Source of the DNA: Cinnamomum chago | Taxonomy: Eukaryota > Streptophyta > Magnoliopsida > Laurales > Lauraceae | DNA length: 64,000 nucleotides | Reading direction: 5' to 3' | NCBI GenBank assembly: GCA_038049695.1 | Contig: CP142460.1 | Span: forward strand, 40,109,501-40,173,500 | In this document: positions 31,663-44,245 of the stretch, one piece after another | How positions within the stretch are numbered: position 1 is the stretch's first letter | Layout: each line of letters starts with the position of its first letter | Notes under the pieces: model-generated | Seen by the model: the letters and a program-made list of their open reading frames with translations, nothing else | Databases searched by the model: none | Told to the model about the DNA's origin: nothing | Program-made: the position numbers and the translations under genes

Positions 31663-32409
31663 TCTTTTAGATGGAGAATCGAAGTAGTAGTTACTCCGAT
31701 GTCTTTGGCTTGAAGGAGCGGGAGAATCCTCCTGATGTCTTCATGTCTGGGAGACGCTGCGAGTCACCGGTCGTCTAACATGAATTTTAGTTGCCGACTT
31801 CTGGCGTTTTCTGGCTTTGCCAACCATATGGACAACAGCAACTTGATCGGGTCTTTCTTTTTCGACCCATTTTTTAGAGACTTGAAAGGCAGGATGACAT
31901 ATTCTTTGCTTTTCTAGTCTCTTTTATCGACATGTCGTGTGGCAACATATGCGACAAGCAATCTAAGCTTCGATGAGCTCTGGCTGAGCTCTAGCAATGA
32001 AGGATGTAGTCTCTCGTGTACAACAGCCGAACTTGTCTTCTTTGAAGCTAGGCATGGACAGGATCCGGACGTGGTCCTTTGCCTATCGTAATGAGGCTTT
32101 GAATTTTGCTAGTTTGGCCCCTATTGAGATGAAGGGTCGAACTGCAGGAGTGCAGGCCTTGGCAAGTTCTCGCAAAGGCCATGTGATGCATGATCTGATT
32201 TTTGGCTTGTAGGAGCAAGCCGACTCATACTGGGTTGATTTGTTTGTTTAGAGGAGAGTAGGCCTCTCTCCTTTCATGTGAGAGAGAGGGTAGAACTGGT
32301 TCTCCTTGAGAGGGGCCAGATATACTGGCTTTGCAGATGCTCGGGACCTCCTTTGTTTTGGTGAAGGTCTTGGGGACCAAGTCTTGGGGTAGATCTAGTT
32401 TTTTGCAAG
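31663..32409. other. Presumed 5' untranslated region of the Tat-like element
   Basis: No convincing coding region on either strand. It lies just upstream (right) of the minus-strand gag. I could not find a clear primer binding site or LTR edge. Confidence 0.4.
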
Positions 32410-32697
32410 TTAAGGCTTCGTGGGTTTGCCACGGGTTTCAGGCTTTTTTATGGTTGTCTTTGGTGTCGGAGCAACAACATATCGAGAGGCAGTTTTCTGC
32501 CTCTTGGCAGATACAGTTTCTTTTGCGGGGAGTGGAAATGGTCCCAGTGACCCCGAAGACGGTGGTTCGGGGAGTAAAGGTCGACCCGGTGTTCTGAGAG
32601 TTGCCGAAGGAGATGACGCTTTGGTAGTTGGCAGGGCGCTTGTGAGTGCACTTGTTTTACCTCTCTTGAAGCATGAGCTGATACTTATTCTCATCAA
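32410..32697 (-). CDS. Small basic Ser/Pro/Lys-rich frame, function unknown
   Basis: A 95-codon minus-strand frame upstream of gag with a Pro-rich middle (GRPLLPEPPSSGSLGPFPLP) and a basic end (KRQKTASRYVVAPTPKTTIK). No domain is recognised. A plus-strand frame (32420-32713) overlaps it completely, so coding status is uncertain. Composition resembles the hydrophilic accessory frames of Tat-like elements, but that is only an impression. Confidence 0.25.
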   Translation of the reverse strand: MMRISISSCFKRGKTSALTSALPTTKASSPSATLRTPGRPLLPEPPSSGSLGPFPLPAKETVSAKRQKTASRYVVAPTPKTTIKKPETRGKPTKP

Positions 32698-32809
32698 AGG
32701 TGATGGTCAATGAAGCTGCCATTGTTAGTTTGGAAAACTTTTGAAACAAGACCACATCCATTAGTAATCACAAGAATATGGTGATCATAAATGGAAAAGA
32801 ACTATGGTT

Positions 32810-33700
32810 TTGACTTTTCAAATCCGCGAGCTTTCATCCGAAAGGGAATGAACCAAGATTTCTCAGATTTGAATCCAAAATGACGAAAGTTTTTTTTTTG
32901 TTTTGAAAAGGTTTTTTTTAAGATATTTTTTTTGAATTTTTTTTTGAAGAGTACAAATAGGTTTCCAATTCGGTCTTATGAAACCTCAGTAGATAGATCA
33001 ACCCCTAGGTAAGTGTAGGATTACTTAATGAACTTTTTTGGAGGACCCTTGCCTCGAGCAGTCTAGCTGCCTCCACACTCTGGACAAGGCTTTTCTTAGA
33101 TCCACTTTGGCCAAAGAACGCAATTGGTGCAACCTTAGTGGCCAAAGAACGCAATTGGACCCATCAAAAAGAGCGAATGGCCCTTCCCAATCCAAACGTT
33201 GGCTACAAACGATTTTCGCGAGCCATTGTCCGAAAAGGAAGAAACCAAAGTTTCTCAGAAACCAAAAGAGAGAAATTTTGAAAAGATTTCTCATTTTTTT
33301 TGAAAGATCTCTAACAGACCCATTAAAAAAAACGAATGGCCCCTCCCAATCCAAACGTTGGCAACAAATGATTTCCGCGAGCCATTGTCCGAAAAGGAAG
33401 AAACCAAAGTTTCTCTAATTTGAATCCAAAAGAGAGAAGACTCATTTTTTTTGAAAAGTTCGAAATTAGTTTTTTTTTTTTTTTGTTGAAAATCCTTATC
33501 GTACTCATCAAAGAGAAAAATGACACATTCCTCGACATGAACAATAGCTACAAACATTTCTGTGAGCTATCAAGTTCGGAGAGGAAAGGATCAAAGTTTT
33601 TCAAAATTGAATCTAAGAAAGAGAAACCAGATTTTCTTTTTGAAATGAGAAAGAGTGGAAATAAATTCAAAGATAGAAAATTCCAAAAATCTCATCTCAT
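32810..33700. repeat. About four degenerate tandem units of roughly 170 bp
   Basis: Units share GCGAGCCATTGTCCGAAAAG or variants (near 32826, 33219, 33377, 33563), followed by GAAACCAAAGTTTCTC and a poly-T stretch, plus AATGGCCCTTCCCAATCCAA (33175, 33337). They lie upstream of the Tat-like gag. Reading frames on both strands here (33024-33557) are repeat translations. Confidence 0.75.
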
Positions 33701-35600
33701 TTTTTTTTAGATGCAAGATCCAACATAGGCCACCAACTAGAAAGCAGCCTACGAATCCAAGCGTCGCGTTCTCAAATCAACATGTCCCACCGGGTGTGCC
33801 AACTTGATGGACCCGTTTCTTCCTTTCCACCTCTCTTCAGTCCCCGGGGATATCGAAAGGCCAGCGGAGGGAAAAAGATAAAGGCGGGCATCAACATTTT
33901 TGTACGAGTATGCCAGATTTTCTATTCTACTTGGAATTTAGAAATGGTGATCCGGAGATCAACCTTCACAAGTAGAAAGGAAATCGGTCTTTTTTCCTAA
34001 TTTTCCATTGCACATATATTTAAGAAAAGAGACAGTTTTTTTTTTAATGCTGTAAAAGGCAATTTTTTTGTTTCTCGTGAAAAGTGGTTTTTTGCAGTAA
34101 AAGGCGATGTTTGCCGTGAAAGGAGATTTTGCTGTCGAAGGCGATGTACAAATCTCATCAATAATGAAAGACAAGAATTGTGATTTTTTTGTCTATTTAG
34201 AAAAAATACAAAATATAATAGAAAAGTAAGAAAAGGAATTCAAACTTCTCAGGAGATTGCGGGGACACGTTTAGATCGACGATCGCAAGTCATGTATGGA
34301 CTTCGCTATCGTCCTTTAGATGAGAACGTATGATGCTTTGATTCCTTTGGCTTGGCTTGGAATTCAAATTTTTAGAGGATAAGGACCAAGAGGAGGTCCT
34401 ATATCCAATAAAAAAATCGAATAGACGGGCTAAAAAACCTCGTCTAGGCCATGTCGGATGGAAAGAGAGGGTCTTGGGGGGGTGGCCCCCCAAGAGACTT
34501 CAATCACCTTGTGGTGTTTGTTGCAGCAGAGTTTCTTCAAGGTAGCAGGGCCTTTTTTTTTCTTGGACTTCTATCTCCCTACTGTGTGTGTATATGTTAA
34601 TCTTTTTGGATCTGGCCTCTTTTCTTCTTGGAATGACCCTCTTTTATAGGCTCTTGCTAGCCATGGGGTGGGTTTATGAGCATTGATGGCATTGATGCTC
34701 TATGATGGGAGGAGTTACAAGTTTTAATTCATTTATTTTGTAACTCATTTTTCTTAGTTTTTGATTGGCTGATGGAGAATGATTGGCATTTAATCGCCTT
34801 TAATCTCCATGATGAGAGGAGTTTCATGGTTTTAATGTCATGATTGCCTTGATTTGTAACTCCTCTTTCCTTACTTCTGATTGGGCCGTCCAAAATAATG
34901 GGTTAATGACCGCATTAAGTTGTCATAAAATGGGTCATTTAATTGCATTAAGTGGTCGGGCACTCGAAGAGTCACGGGCCGTACCGCATCTTTTGAAATT
35001 CTTCTTGTGATGATTGCCGAGGGATCCGATGTTGCTTGATGTCGGATGGCGATGCAACTTCAGACATTGGTTGATATCAGTGATCCGGTACATCTGTCTT
35101 GTTCATTTCTCAATCGGTCGGACAGAAAGTATACTTTCTTGGTTGGCCGGTTTGTCGATTTTGGAGTGTGCGATGATGACCACATGCTCTTGATGGTAGA
35201 TTCGAGATATTAATGAAGATCAGCTGAGTTCGAGCTAAAAAGATCAGATTTTCGGAAAACCACTGGGGCTGGGATTCTCGAAACAAGAAAAGGGTTGGAA
35301 AATGACCCTTTCGGCGAAAATCCGATGTCCCGGATTTCCAGGGTCGCCGGCAACCATGGAGCAAGGTCGCCAGCGACCATAGGGGATTTTCCCCTTTGGT
35401 CACCGTTTTTCAACTGTTTCTTCGATTTTTCAATTCTTTTTTTCTTTGATATTTTTTCTGAAATTTCTATACATGTTTGGCTTAATTTCCTTGCAGAAAA
35501 CTGGATGAGAAGCCTTGCATATCAGAGAGCAAAGTTTCCGATTTTTCAGGAAAGCCGCAAACTTTGTCGTGTAGAGCTGTCGATTTGCCGTTAGAAGCCA
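33701..35600. other. Noncoding sequence with short AAAAGGC repeats; no gene seen
   Basis: 33990-34150 has four or five copies of a GTAAAAGGCGATTTT-like unit, distantly similar in layout to the GTAAAAGCC array at 580-1100. 34655-34970 is AT-rich with repeated GATGGGAGGAGTTACAAG / GATGAGAGGAGTTTCATGG blocks. Frames up to about 99 codons here lack any recognisable domain. It probably belongs to the untranslated or LTR part of the Tat-like element, whose edges I could not place. Confidence 0.4.
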
Positions 35601-36418
35601 AACTAGGTCAAACGATGTCGAAATGACCTAAAATTTGAGGTCGAGCCTCCTGAGCAGTAGACAAGACCAACCATAGGATTTTGTTTGAGTTTTGGAGCCG
35701 TGTGGGGTCCCGTTGCCAGTAGACTTGATTTTGTTGCGATGGAGATGCCGCGCTTTGATGTGTGGTCAACCGATGTCCGATTGACCTAAAATTTGACGGG
35801 GATCTTATTGAAGTCATTTTAAGACGATCCATTAGCTCCAATTTGGATGTCATGGTCCAGGAAACTCCGCCGTCGGGGGGCTTGATTTTGTTTTCGAGCA
35901 TCAAAGTCGTGTCAGACGTCGTTGGAATGACCTAAAATTTGACGTGCAGCCCTTTAGAAGCCTTTTGAAGCCACCCATGTGCTCTGTTTGATGAGTGATG
36001 GCCTCGGTGGTTCTCTCCGCCGAGAGGCTTGATTTTACTGCTCGAGGGTTGATGGAGGGTCAAACGTGTTAGGTTCTTGTTTGTTGCAATTTTGATGGAT
36101 GCACATTCACCTTCACTGTCAAATAATCACACACTTATGCTCTTAGTTTTGACTTTGGAATCTTGGATTCTACTTGCATTTGCATATGTTTTTCAAATGA
36201 CTTATTCATGCATGCTTTTAGAATCCAAATACTCTTTCGAAAACCTAATTCTTCATGCATTATTTTGGAAAATCAAATTAAGAATTTAGGTTTGTGTCTT
36301 GCATACATCTTTCATTTTTAGAATCATTTTAGTATGCACAAAACACACTGACCTTGAGTTCCAAGTTTCTTCTATGGGTATTTGAAAACTCTGCTGGAAC
36401 TCTTCCCAGGCCAGTTTA

Positions 36419-36600
36419 GTCGGTCGACCGACCCCTATGCCCGGTCGACCGGCCCAACTGAATGCTGGGAAAATAGCCAGTGTACCCGGTCGACTGGGTA
36501 ACTAGCCGTTGGGCGAATATGACCGTTGGGCTAGGTCGACCCGGGGGTCATGGGGTCGACCGGGCTAACTAGCCGTTGGATTGTTTTTTTGCTTTATAGT
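36419..36600 (+). promoter_or_regulatory. RM-box cluster CGGTCGACCG and TATA box (Sire-2 5' LTR)
   Basis: CGGTCGACCG occurs at 36421-36430 (with flanking GT/AC extending the palindrome) and 36442-36451, with variants near 36490, 36535 and 36555. Then come CTAACTAGCCGTTGGATTG and CTTTATAG. The 3' LTR has the same cluster at 46536-46702, plus one extra box of about 20 bp near 46610-46640. CGG-CCG symmetry and position match described Sirevirus RM boxes. Confidence 0.82.
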
Positions 36601-37799
36601 CCATTCCATTCCATCCTTTCTAGGGGCTTGATCTTTGAATCTTTGAAACACCATTGAAGCCAAAAGAAGTGAAATAAGCCAAGAGACCTAGAAGGCCATT
36701 GGAAATCAAATGTTTGAGTTTTTAAAAGGTATATCTTACTAGTTATTTTGATTTCCATTCCAATTAAAATCAATGCTTGTTTAACTCTTTGTATTTTCAT
36801 AAATGCATGATTTCTAGCTTTTAAAGAGATGTTTTGCAAACACATTATCATCTTTGGAATATTAGATTGCATTGCGAACATCCTTGTCTAAATCACATGT
36901 GCTCTTAGTAGTTAATCTTCATACAACTTGTTTAGTACTTTTCTTCAAGTTGCTTGAATCTTTCATGTGATTAGCATATAACTTCAATCATCATTATCCG
37001 AGCTTAGATTTTAAAATGCATCAAGCATTCATTTAAAGAGCTTATTTTTAGAATTTGATTGAAGCAAACATTCATATATTTTGTTCACACACTTTAGCAA
37101 ATTGTTGTGTATGTTTGTACATTGAATTAAACTTTCATATCAGCCTATTTAAGAGGCAACATTGTCACGCCCCCGAACCGAAACCTCGGGGGCGGGAGAT
37201 GGGGTTAAGCATAAATGTATTTTACTTCTCCCAGGATCCGCGTGTGTGAAGACAACACATTCTGAATATTTTGCGGAAGCATTTGTGGCGTTGCGACCCG
37301 AAGTCCGTGGCCATCGGATTCCGCGTCGCACTCAACCTTTAGCCCATAACTATTATATCAAGAATCATATCAGACTGGAGTAACCATCACAATAATTTAC
37401 AGAGCTGACAGTAACAGGATATTACATTCCCAATTATATTCAAGTTACAATTATCAATGTACATTAATTAAGAATCCCAAGAAAAAGGCTAACAAAAGCC
37501 ATACAACAAGAAGCTATAAACCACTACCCAAATGTGACGTAGCTCCGATGTCAAGCTCAATGTCTACATGACATAGCCGACAAAACAACCTGCAAAGCAT
37601 GGCTCTACAGCCAACAAAAGCTCTCAACTCGGGGCGAAGAAATCTGAACCTGAGTACCAAAAGTAGTGGGTCAGACACGACAGTCTGGCAGGTGGATGAA
37701 AAGAACACAATATAGCGAATAATAATACCAATGATAAATCATGCTATTTGCTCAAAATGCTGCATATAATTATACGGGTGCAAAGTCGGGAATCTCGGG

Positions 37800-38440
37800 G
37801 AAAACTTGTATTCATTTCAAGCACGGGTAAAACATGAACATCTAATAAAACATGTATTCATTTACATCATCTATAATCATAGATATTTGACAATCGGGTA
37901 TTCGTCTAAAACATGTATAAATATAGTGGTTTGACAAAACAAACGTTCATTTGAAACTTAAGTAAAACACAAGTATACAACAAATCAGGTATCCATAACA
38001 GTCTAGCAAAACCAATGTCCATTTGAAACCTATGTAGAAGTATGGATATTTAATAAATCGGGTATCGTTTAAAACAGGTGTAACCAAGGAAATCCAACAA
38101 GACTAATGTTCATTTAAACCTATTCCAAAGTATGGATATTTAAACAAATCGCGTATCATGTAAAATAGGTATAAACATAGGAATCTGGCAAAACAAGTGT
38201 CATTTGAAACCTATTTCAAAGCATGGGTATTTAACAATTCGGGTATTCATTTAAAAACAGGTATAAACATAGATATCTGACAAACCAAATGTCCTTTAAA
38301 ACATGGCACGGATATTTAACAATTCGAGTATTCCTTTAAAACACGTGTAATCATATAAATCTAGCAAAATCATGGATCGTATGGAACATATGTAAAAGCA
38401 TGGTTCTTCAACAGATCGGGCATTCATTTAAAACATGTGC
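37800..38440. repeat. About seven tandem units of roughly 90 bp inside S3
   Basis: Units share TCGGGTATTCATTTAAAACA, GGTATAAACATAG, ATCTGGCAAAAC and CATGGATATTTAACAA with variants; anchors near 37893, 37983, 38057, 38151, 38240 and 38335. S4, S5 and S6 lack the array at the matching position, so it expanded within this LTR lineage. Confidence 0.75.
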
Positions 38441-39586
38441 GGGTACAAAGAACAGAAAACAATATAATAATAACTGAATTTACATTGGAGAATATTAGCA
38501 CTTGTTTAAATAACAACTTTCATAAAGGAAACGAATCATTTATCGGAAAGCAAGTAAACAATATAAAACATGTCGGGTGTCCAAGGAATCGGGAACTGGC
38601 AAGATGGCAATCACAAGAAGCTAAGTCCTCTATCACCGAAGTGACAAGAGCGGGACGTTGGTCTCAGTCACACAAGGTGAGGAGACTCAACGTAAATCAT
38701 ATATACAATAATAAATATACGGGAACGGGAACGGGACCACGGTAGCAAACCGGGTATCGGGACGGGACCACGGCAATAACCGGGTATCGGGATCCAAACT
38801 GCAGCTGGCGGGACGGGAGAGGGATTTCCAAGTCGGTGGATCAAACCGACAAGGTATCCAAGCTTAGTGATGCCGACTCATAGGTCAAAACCAATCGAGA
38901 CATATGCAAGTAAATCAAGTACAGTAAATAAGCGGGTAAAACGGGGGTGCTCAAGGGCACACTGTCACTTCATATCGGGAATACATCTCGGGACAAATAA
39001 CTGTTACTAAAGTAACTTCAATGCTTTCGGGAAACAAGTCATGTAATGCAAATCTCGGGAAAAGAGGTGAAACAATGAACTATAACAATTTCGGGAAAAG
39101 TATTAATTTCAAGATCTATTTAAGTGAATAGGGGTCCCGTATGTCGATTATAATAATTACTTGGTACTCCTTGAGTTCGAAGACATTCCGGGCTCCTTAT
39201 GCACTTTTACTACTTTCAAAACTTAAATGAGCTTATGGGTAATGCTAGATGTCACAATAGAAAAGAATCAAGATTATAATCGGTCCATCCTAGGCATGTC
39301 ATTACTCCGGAAACATCGAGTAACCGATTCAGTCATCGAAAGGAATGGAATTCGCGATAACCAAGGGAAGGACTTGCGTTTAGATATAAAGAAGATATCG
39401 CGTCGTTCCATCCCGTTCAAGATTGAAATGGGTTGAACTTCGATGCTACCGAACCAACCGTGAAGAGCATCGGCTCAAGACGCTCTCACATATGGTCGAG
39501 TGAGTTCGAGGAGGTTAGCCAAGGTCCACGAAGAAAATAAACCTCAAAACCCACCTGTACCCGCGCATCAGGCCAGGCAGACCGCA

Positions 39587-39711
39587 TCGCTCGAGCGAAT
39601 CTGGGAGTTCGCTCGAGCGAACTCATCGTTCGAGCGGTTATTTAAATGCGTTCGAGCGACTAGGCTGCTGGAACGCCCGTATCCCTTTCTGGACAGGTCG
39701 CTCGAGCGAAC
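39587..39711 (-). promoter_or_regulatory. CGCTCGAGCG array with embedded TATA box (S3)
   Basis: Perfect CGCTCGAGCG boxes at about 39588-39597, 39610-39619 and 39699-39708, and variants with TTCGAGCG at 39629 and 39651. TATTTAAAT at 39639-39647 (itself near-palindromic) lies between boxes. On the LTR sense strand (minus) it reads ATTTAAATA, a fair TATA box. Confidence 0.7.
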
Positions 39712-41718
39712 TGTCCAGAAACTGAATTCTGGGCAGTTCAGTTCCCTTCTTTCTCTTCCTTTTTCCTTTCCAACACTTATACAAATGAGTTTTTCCTTGC
39801 TTCAACAACATTCTAATTACAATAAAACTCCCATCAAGACTTCAATGAATCATTATATCCAACCTCTTTCTTCACATTCAATCCCCAAACAAGGAGAGGA
39901 GTTCCCATCATAGACAAGGGTTCATTTGAGTCAACATTTATAGATAACAAGGTCTATTGATCACATTTCCATAACCAAAGATGTTTTAGCACAACTCTAT
40001 AAATGAGTATCAATTTCAAATCAATGCAACTCATAAACATAACCATGATTAGCCAAACCAATCCTATTCTTTATAAAAACCATATGAGTAAACTTGATCA
40101 AATGAAATGCATACCTCTCCAAGAGATTAACAAGATAGAAACCACCATTAATGTGCAAATTTCGAAATCCATATATATGTGACAAGGAGCATATGTGCAA
40201 GCATGTATTCAATGATCAAAAACAAGAAATAAACTTGGGATTTTCTCATAAAGCTTTGATAACATTAAAAACATCCATTCATCCACTTGCCTTGGGTTCC
40301 AATCTAGCAAAACAAGCTCCTAATCACCTCTCAAGCTCAAGATCCACAATCTCTACAAAAACCCCCAAAACAACCCAAAAATGGGTTAAACAATGAAATG
40401 ACAATGAAACTTTCCAATAATCAAGGTGGAGCTTCTCTAAGGCTAGAAGATTACAAATCTAGAAGATGGGAAGAATCACTTACTTGGATGACCTTCAAAC
40501 GAGAAGAACAAGCTCAAGGAGGGTTTCAATGTTGGTGGATTTCTCTTCTAATGGCATCTATGTAAAGCTTGCAAGGTGGAGAAGAGAATGATGATCTCCA
40601 TTTCTTGAGTGATGATCTCTTGGAGTGGCTTGGAGATGAAGAAGCAAGAAGAAGAAGAAGAAGTTGCACAAAGGGGAAAACCCTAGGTTCAGCTGGAACA
40701 AGAAAATGGAGAAGGAAGGAGATGGGTTCCCCTTATAAGCAAGTGGGGTTTGGGTCCCACAACTTAAGGGACTTGGGTGGCTGAAATCATCTAATTCGGG
40801 ACCTCGGATGGATTCGACAAAGAAGGAAGAAATGATCGTCGAAATATCTAGTTTCCAAAAAGTATATGTTTCACGGATTTCGAGAATATCAAATTTTGGG
40901 TACAGATTTGGTGTGCAATGACTGTTTTGCCCTCAAGGCCAAGAAATCGGTTTTTGGGTTCTCAAATGGATATGGGATCAACATGAAAGTTGTAGGATTC
41001 CTCAAGATGAATGCAACGGGCCAAAAACACGATACGAAACAAATCGGGAAAATCTCACCAGAAAAGCAAAGCCGAAAAGGGAACCCCCAAAGGGCCCCAC
41101 AAGCTACCAAAGCACTCAAAAGCCCAAAACTAGAAGAAAAATCATTCTAGCTCACAAACTCAACCCAACAACTACTAATCCCACTAAAAGAACTAATCCA
41201 CAAATAAAACAACACTAATCCAAGAGATTAGGGGTCGGGTTCTCACAAACATCATTGAGCTTAAATTGTATCTCTTAGAGTGTTTTGTATAGACATCTTC
41301 TTATAGAAAACTTTATTTTGTAAAGGTTATTGCTTAGCCTAAGAAAAGAACATTGTAAAGGTTATTGCTTAGCCTTGGAAAAGCATCTTGTAAAGGTTGT
41401 TGTTTAGCCTAGAAAAACAACATTGTATAGGTTATTGCTTAGCCTATTGAAAAACATAGTTAGTGGAAATCCGGTGGGGTAATTGGATCACAAGCCGGTA
41501 GTGGACGTAGGCATTGAGGCCGAACCACTATATACCTTTGTGTTATGGTGTATGCTTGTGGTGATTTCTTTTGTTAGCTTTCGCATCTTGTTTGGTAAAT
41601 CATCACTTGTGACTTGTTTATTTTAAAGAAATTAAAATTTGTCTAAATTGGTCACATATTGTAGCACACCCTATTCACCCCCCCCCCCCTCTAGGGTTAG
41701 GATCCCAGGACTTTCAAT

Positions 41719-41734
41719 TGGTATCAGAGCCTCG
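41719..41734 (+). other. Sire-2 primer binding site (initiator Met tRNA)
   Basis: TGGTATCAGAGCCTCG follows the 5' LTR after two bases. It matches the initiator-Met primer site used by copia elements, as in Copia-3. Confidence 0.9.
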
Positions 41735-41832
41735 TGCTCTATCTTATAGAATCAAGTGTTTGGAACTCTTGATTAGGTGTAAAAACCTAGAGTTTATAAC
41801 CCTAGATTTGTGTTTGAATGAATACTATTTAA

Positions 41833-43330
41833 ATGGATTCCACTAAGTTAGATTGTTTAGACTTTTGTGTAGATTCTTCTAGACCTCTCTTTCTTCCATC
41901 TATTAGAGATTCAAACCTTCAAATAAATGAATCTCAATGTGATTTAAAAGAAGAAGAATATAATGAAGATGATCTTCAACAAGCCTATGAAGAGTTATAT
42001 ACACTATCTATAGAGCTTGATAAGAAAAACAAAAAATTAAGAGAAGAATAAAAATGCTAAACAAAGGACTAGTCTCTTCAAAAGATGAACTTAGAGAGAA
42101 AGAAGAAGTCATACAATGTTTAGACTCTAAGTTTATGATCTCTTTACATAACCTATCTAATATCAAAGATGAACTAAATGAGATTAAGATAAGTTATGAC
42201 GAGCTTAATAAAGAAAATTTAAATCTAAGAGATCAACTACAAAGGCAAGAAAAAGACTTTATCAATTTAGAATCCAAGTTGACAATTTCCGAGGAAAACT
42301 TGTCTAATGCTCAAAGAAATTTAAAAATCTTAGAACTTGGATCTAATGTTGTTAATGAACTTAAATTCAAATTAAAACTTGCCAATGAAGAACTAAACAA
42401 CTATAAGGCAATTGAAAATGATTTATTAAAAGTCAAAAATGAAAATTCAATCCTTATAAACAAAGTCACTCAACTTGAAGGTTACAAACAAAAGTATGAG
42501 TTCAAGTTTACCCAAGGTGAAGAGAGATTTGAAAAGTTATTTAAATTGGGTAAATCTCATAGAGATAGGACGAGTCTTGGTTTTGATAAGTATACTTCAC
42601 ATGACCCTAAATTCACCAACACTTTTGTGAAAGGTGAGTCCTCTTTCTCTAGCACTCTTTCTCCTATGTCCAAAACTAAATGTCATTATTGTGGTAAAGA
42701 AGGGCATTTCAAATTTGAGTGCAAATTAAGGAAAAGTCATATGTCTAAACCTATCTTTGAACCTAAGGAAATTAAATCTAATTCTATGAAGGGTAAGACT
42801 TTGAATTCCAAGGAAGACTCTAAGAAATTCTAACAAGTTAAAACAATTCAAAAATAGTCATCCAAGATAGATTTTAAAAAGACTAATAATCAAAATAAAT
42901 CTATCAAAAAGAAACTTCTCAGTTTACCTCCTTTAACCTTAGAAATGAAAGAATTCTTGAAAAAGTTTGAAAAGTTAAAATTAAAGTTCAAAAGGCAAAA
43001 AGAGGGAGGAAAAGCTAAAAGAAATGAGAAGAATAAAAAGAAAATGAAACACCAACTTCCTAAGACTAATCATTAATCTAAAATAGTCAAACCTCAAAGA
43101 TTTGATGTCAAGTCTAAAAGAATTCAATCCTTATCTCCTTTAGTTGGTGGAAATTAAAAAATAGTCTCCAAAGCCCAAGACCTTAGATGGATACCTAAGG
43201 TTAGACCTTTAAAAGATTACTAAGACTTCTTAGATAGATAGGACCAACCCTTTCTCATAGTCATATGTTTAGTTGGTCTTGTATCTAGTTCTTTATACTC
43301 TCTTAGTATCTCTTTAGGCTTTTAGATTCA
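41833..43330 (+). pseudogene. gag: Sire-2 gag remnant: coiled coil and zinc knuckle
   Basis: An ATG at 41833 opens 72 codons (MDSTKLDCLDFCVDSSR ... LDKKNKKLREE). After a frameshift near 42045 the frame from 42054 runs 259 codons, with a long Leu/Glu/Lys/Asn coiled coil (residues about 10-150) and a knuckle CHYCGKEGHFKFEC (CX2CX4HX4C, near 42691-42732), to a TAA at 42831-42833. Lys-rich gag-like sequence with stops continues to about 43230. The usual N-terminal capsid domain is absent. Sirevirus gag proteins are known to carry long coiled coils, so this looks like a gag that lost its N-terminal half. No protease or other enzyme follows. Confidence 0.8.
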
Positions 43331-44245
43331 TTTAGTTGAGTATTTTCTGTTGATAATGCATTTTGAATTTAAAATGGTATTTTATGATTAAATGCATGAT
43401 TTTGATCAAGTTGATTTGAAAAAGCTTTTATAAGTTATATCTTCTAAATCTATTGATTTGTTTTTCAAATTGTTTATTTTTTAATGAATTCATAATCATA
43501 CCTTTGTTTTGTCAAATTTAAATGATTTTGAAAAATGCTTTTTATCTTACAAGACTACTTTTCTTCAAAAGGAATTATTTAGAATTGATTTTATAAAATA
43601 TCTTTTCTAAATCTTTTTAGCTTGTATGATAGCTTGGGGTTAAGGGTTAATAGTTCTTAGATTGACCCATCAGGCCTGTTTTCTTTGAACCTATTCAGAA
43701 TCTCAACAGCCCCAGTTAGCCCGGTCGACCGAGCCTGTGCTTTCAGCAACTTAAACAGTTGCGCAGAGACTGTTCTGCTTCAAACAGAACTTTCCCTCCT
43801 TCTGTGCAGGTCGACCGAAGCTGAACCCGTTCTCCATTTTTTCTCCTTCTTCTCCTCTGTCTTTCTATCTGGATCAAATCTCTTATTCTCTGGATTTCTT
43901 TCTCTTTCCTTGTGTTCATCTCCTTCATCTCTGTGTAGTCATCCCATTCACTGTGCTTCATTATCCTCCTACTGTCCTTCCCAACCTTGGTTTTTCAATC
44001 TCTGTTTGACTGTTGCTGCTCTATTTAGTGGTGGTTGTGTGTTCTACTTTGTTTTAGGAATATTTGTAGTCTTCTGGACACACCATTTTGGCATCATTCA
44101 ATTGTGAAACATTCAACTCAACATCCTGCACACCAAGTGTTTGTTATATTGCCTGAACCACATTTTTCTTCTATTAGCGGCTGTTGTGCCCATTTATCAG
44201 CCTTTTATTCTCTCTTGAGCATCCTTCTCTTCATTATTTACAAAA
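43331..44245 (+). promoter_or_regulatory. Sire-2 spacer with RM boxes before the envelope-like frame
   Basis: CCGGTCGACCGA (43721-43732) and AGGTCGACCGAA (43808-43819) repeat the palindrome of this element's own LTR 500 bp upstream of the envelope-like frame, the same layout as in Sire-1. The rest is T/C-rich and noncoding as far as I can see; the frame at 43685-44107 is low-complexity. An internal promoter or other cis signal is possible (inference). Confidence 0.65.

Larger units (their letters stand above)
37163..41247 (-). mobile_element. S3: solo LTR, Del/Tekay-like (4085 bp)
   Basis: Left end TGTCACGCCCCC, right end GGGTCGGGTTCTCACA, TSD AACAT at 37158-37162 and 41248-41252. The Sire-2 3' LTR at 47293-47312 preserves the uninterrupted sequence (GAGGCAACATCATTGAGC) and so proves both edges. 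The extra length against its relatives comes from a roughly 90-bp tandem array at 37800-38440. It carries a CTCGAG array at 39587-39711 with TATTTAAAT (39639-39647) inside, and the conserved block at about 40790-40985. No internal domain remains. Confidence 0.93.
36067..41716 (+). repeat. Sire-2 5' LTR (about 1560 bp net), split by S3
   Basis: 36067-37162 plus 41253-41716. It carries RM boxes at 36419-36565, AGCCGTTGGATTG and a TATA-like CTTTATAG (36592-36599). Near the right end is a run of about 14 C residues (41681-41694), against 6 in the 3' LTR. This is the C-rich site known at Sirevirus LTR ends. Confidence 0.92.

Noticed and set aside
31997..32212. 71-codon plus-strand frame (MKDVVSRVQQ...)
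   Set aside because: No domain, not preserved elsewhere in the window and opposite to the gag-pol strand; insufficient support to call it a gene.
33420..33710. 96-codon Lys/Phe-rich plus-strand frame
   Set aside because: Low-complexity translation of A- and T-runs within degenerate tandem repeats.
43685..44107. 140-codon hydrophobic frame upstream of the Sire-2 envelope-like frame
   Set aside because: T/C-rich spacer translation with no counterpart in Sire-1; considered and dropped as a signal-peptide exon because no splice sites join it convincingly to the downstream frame.
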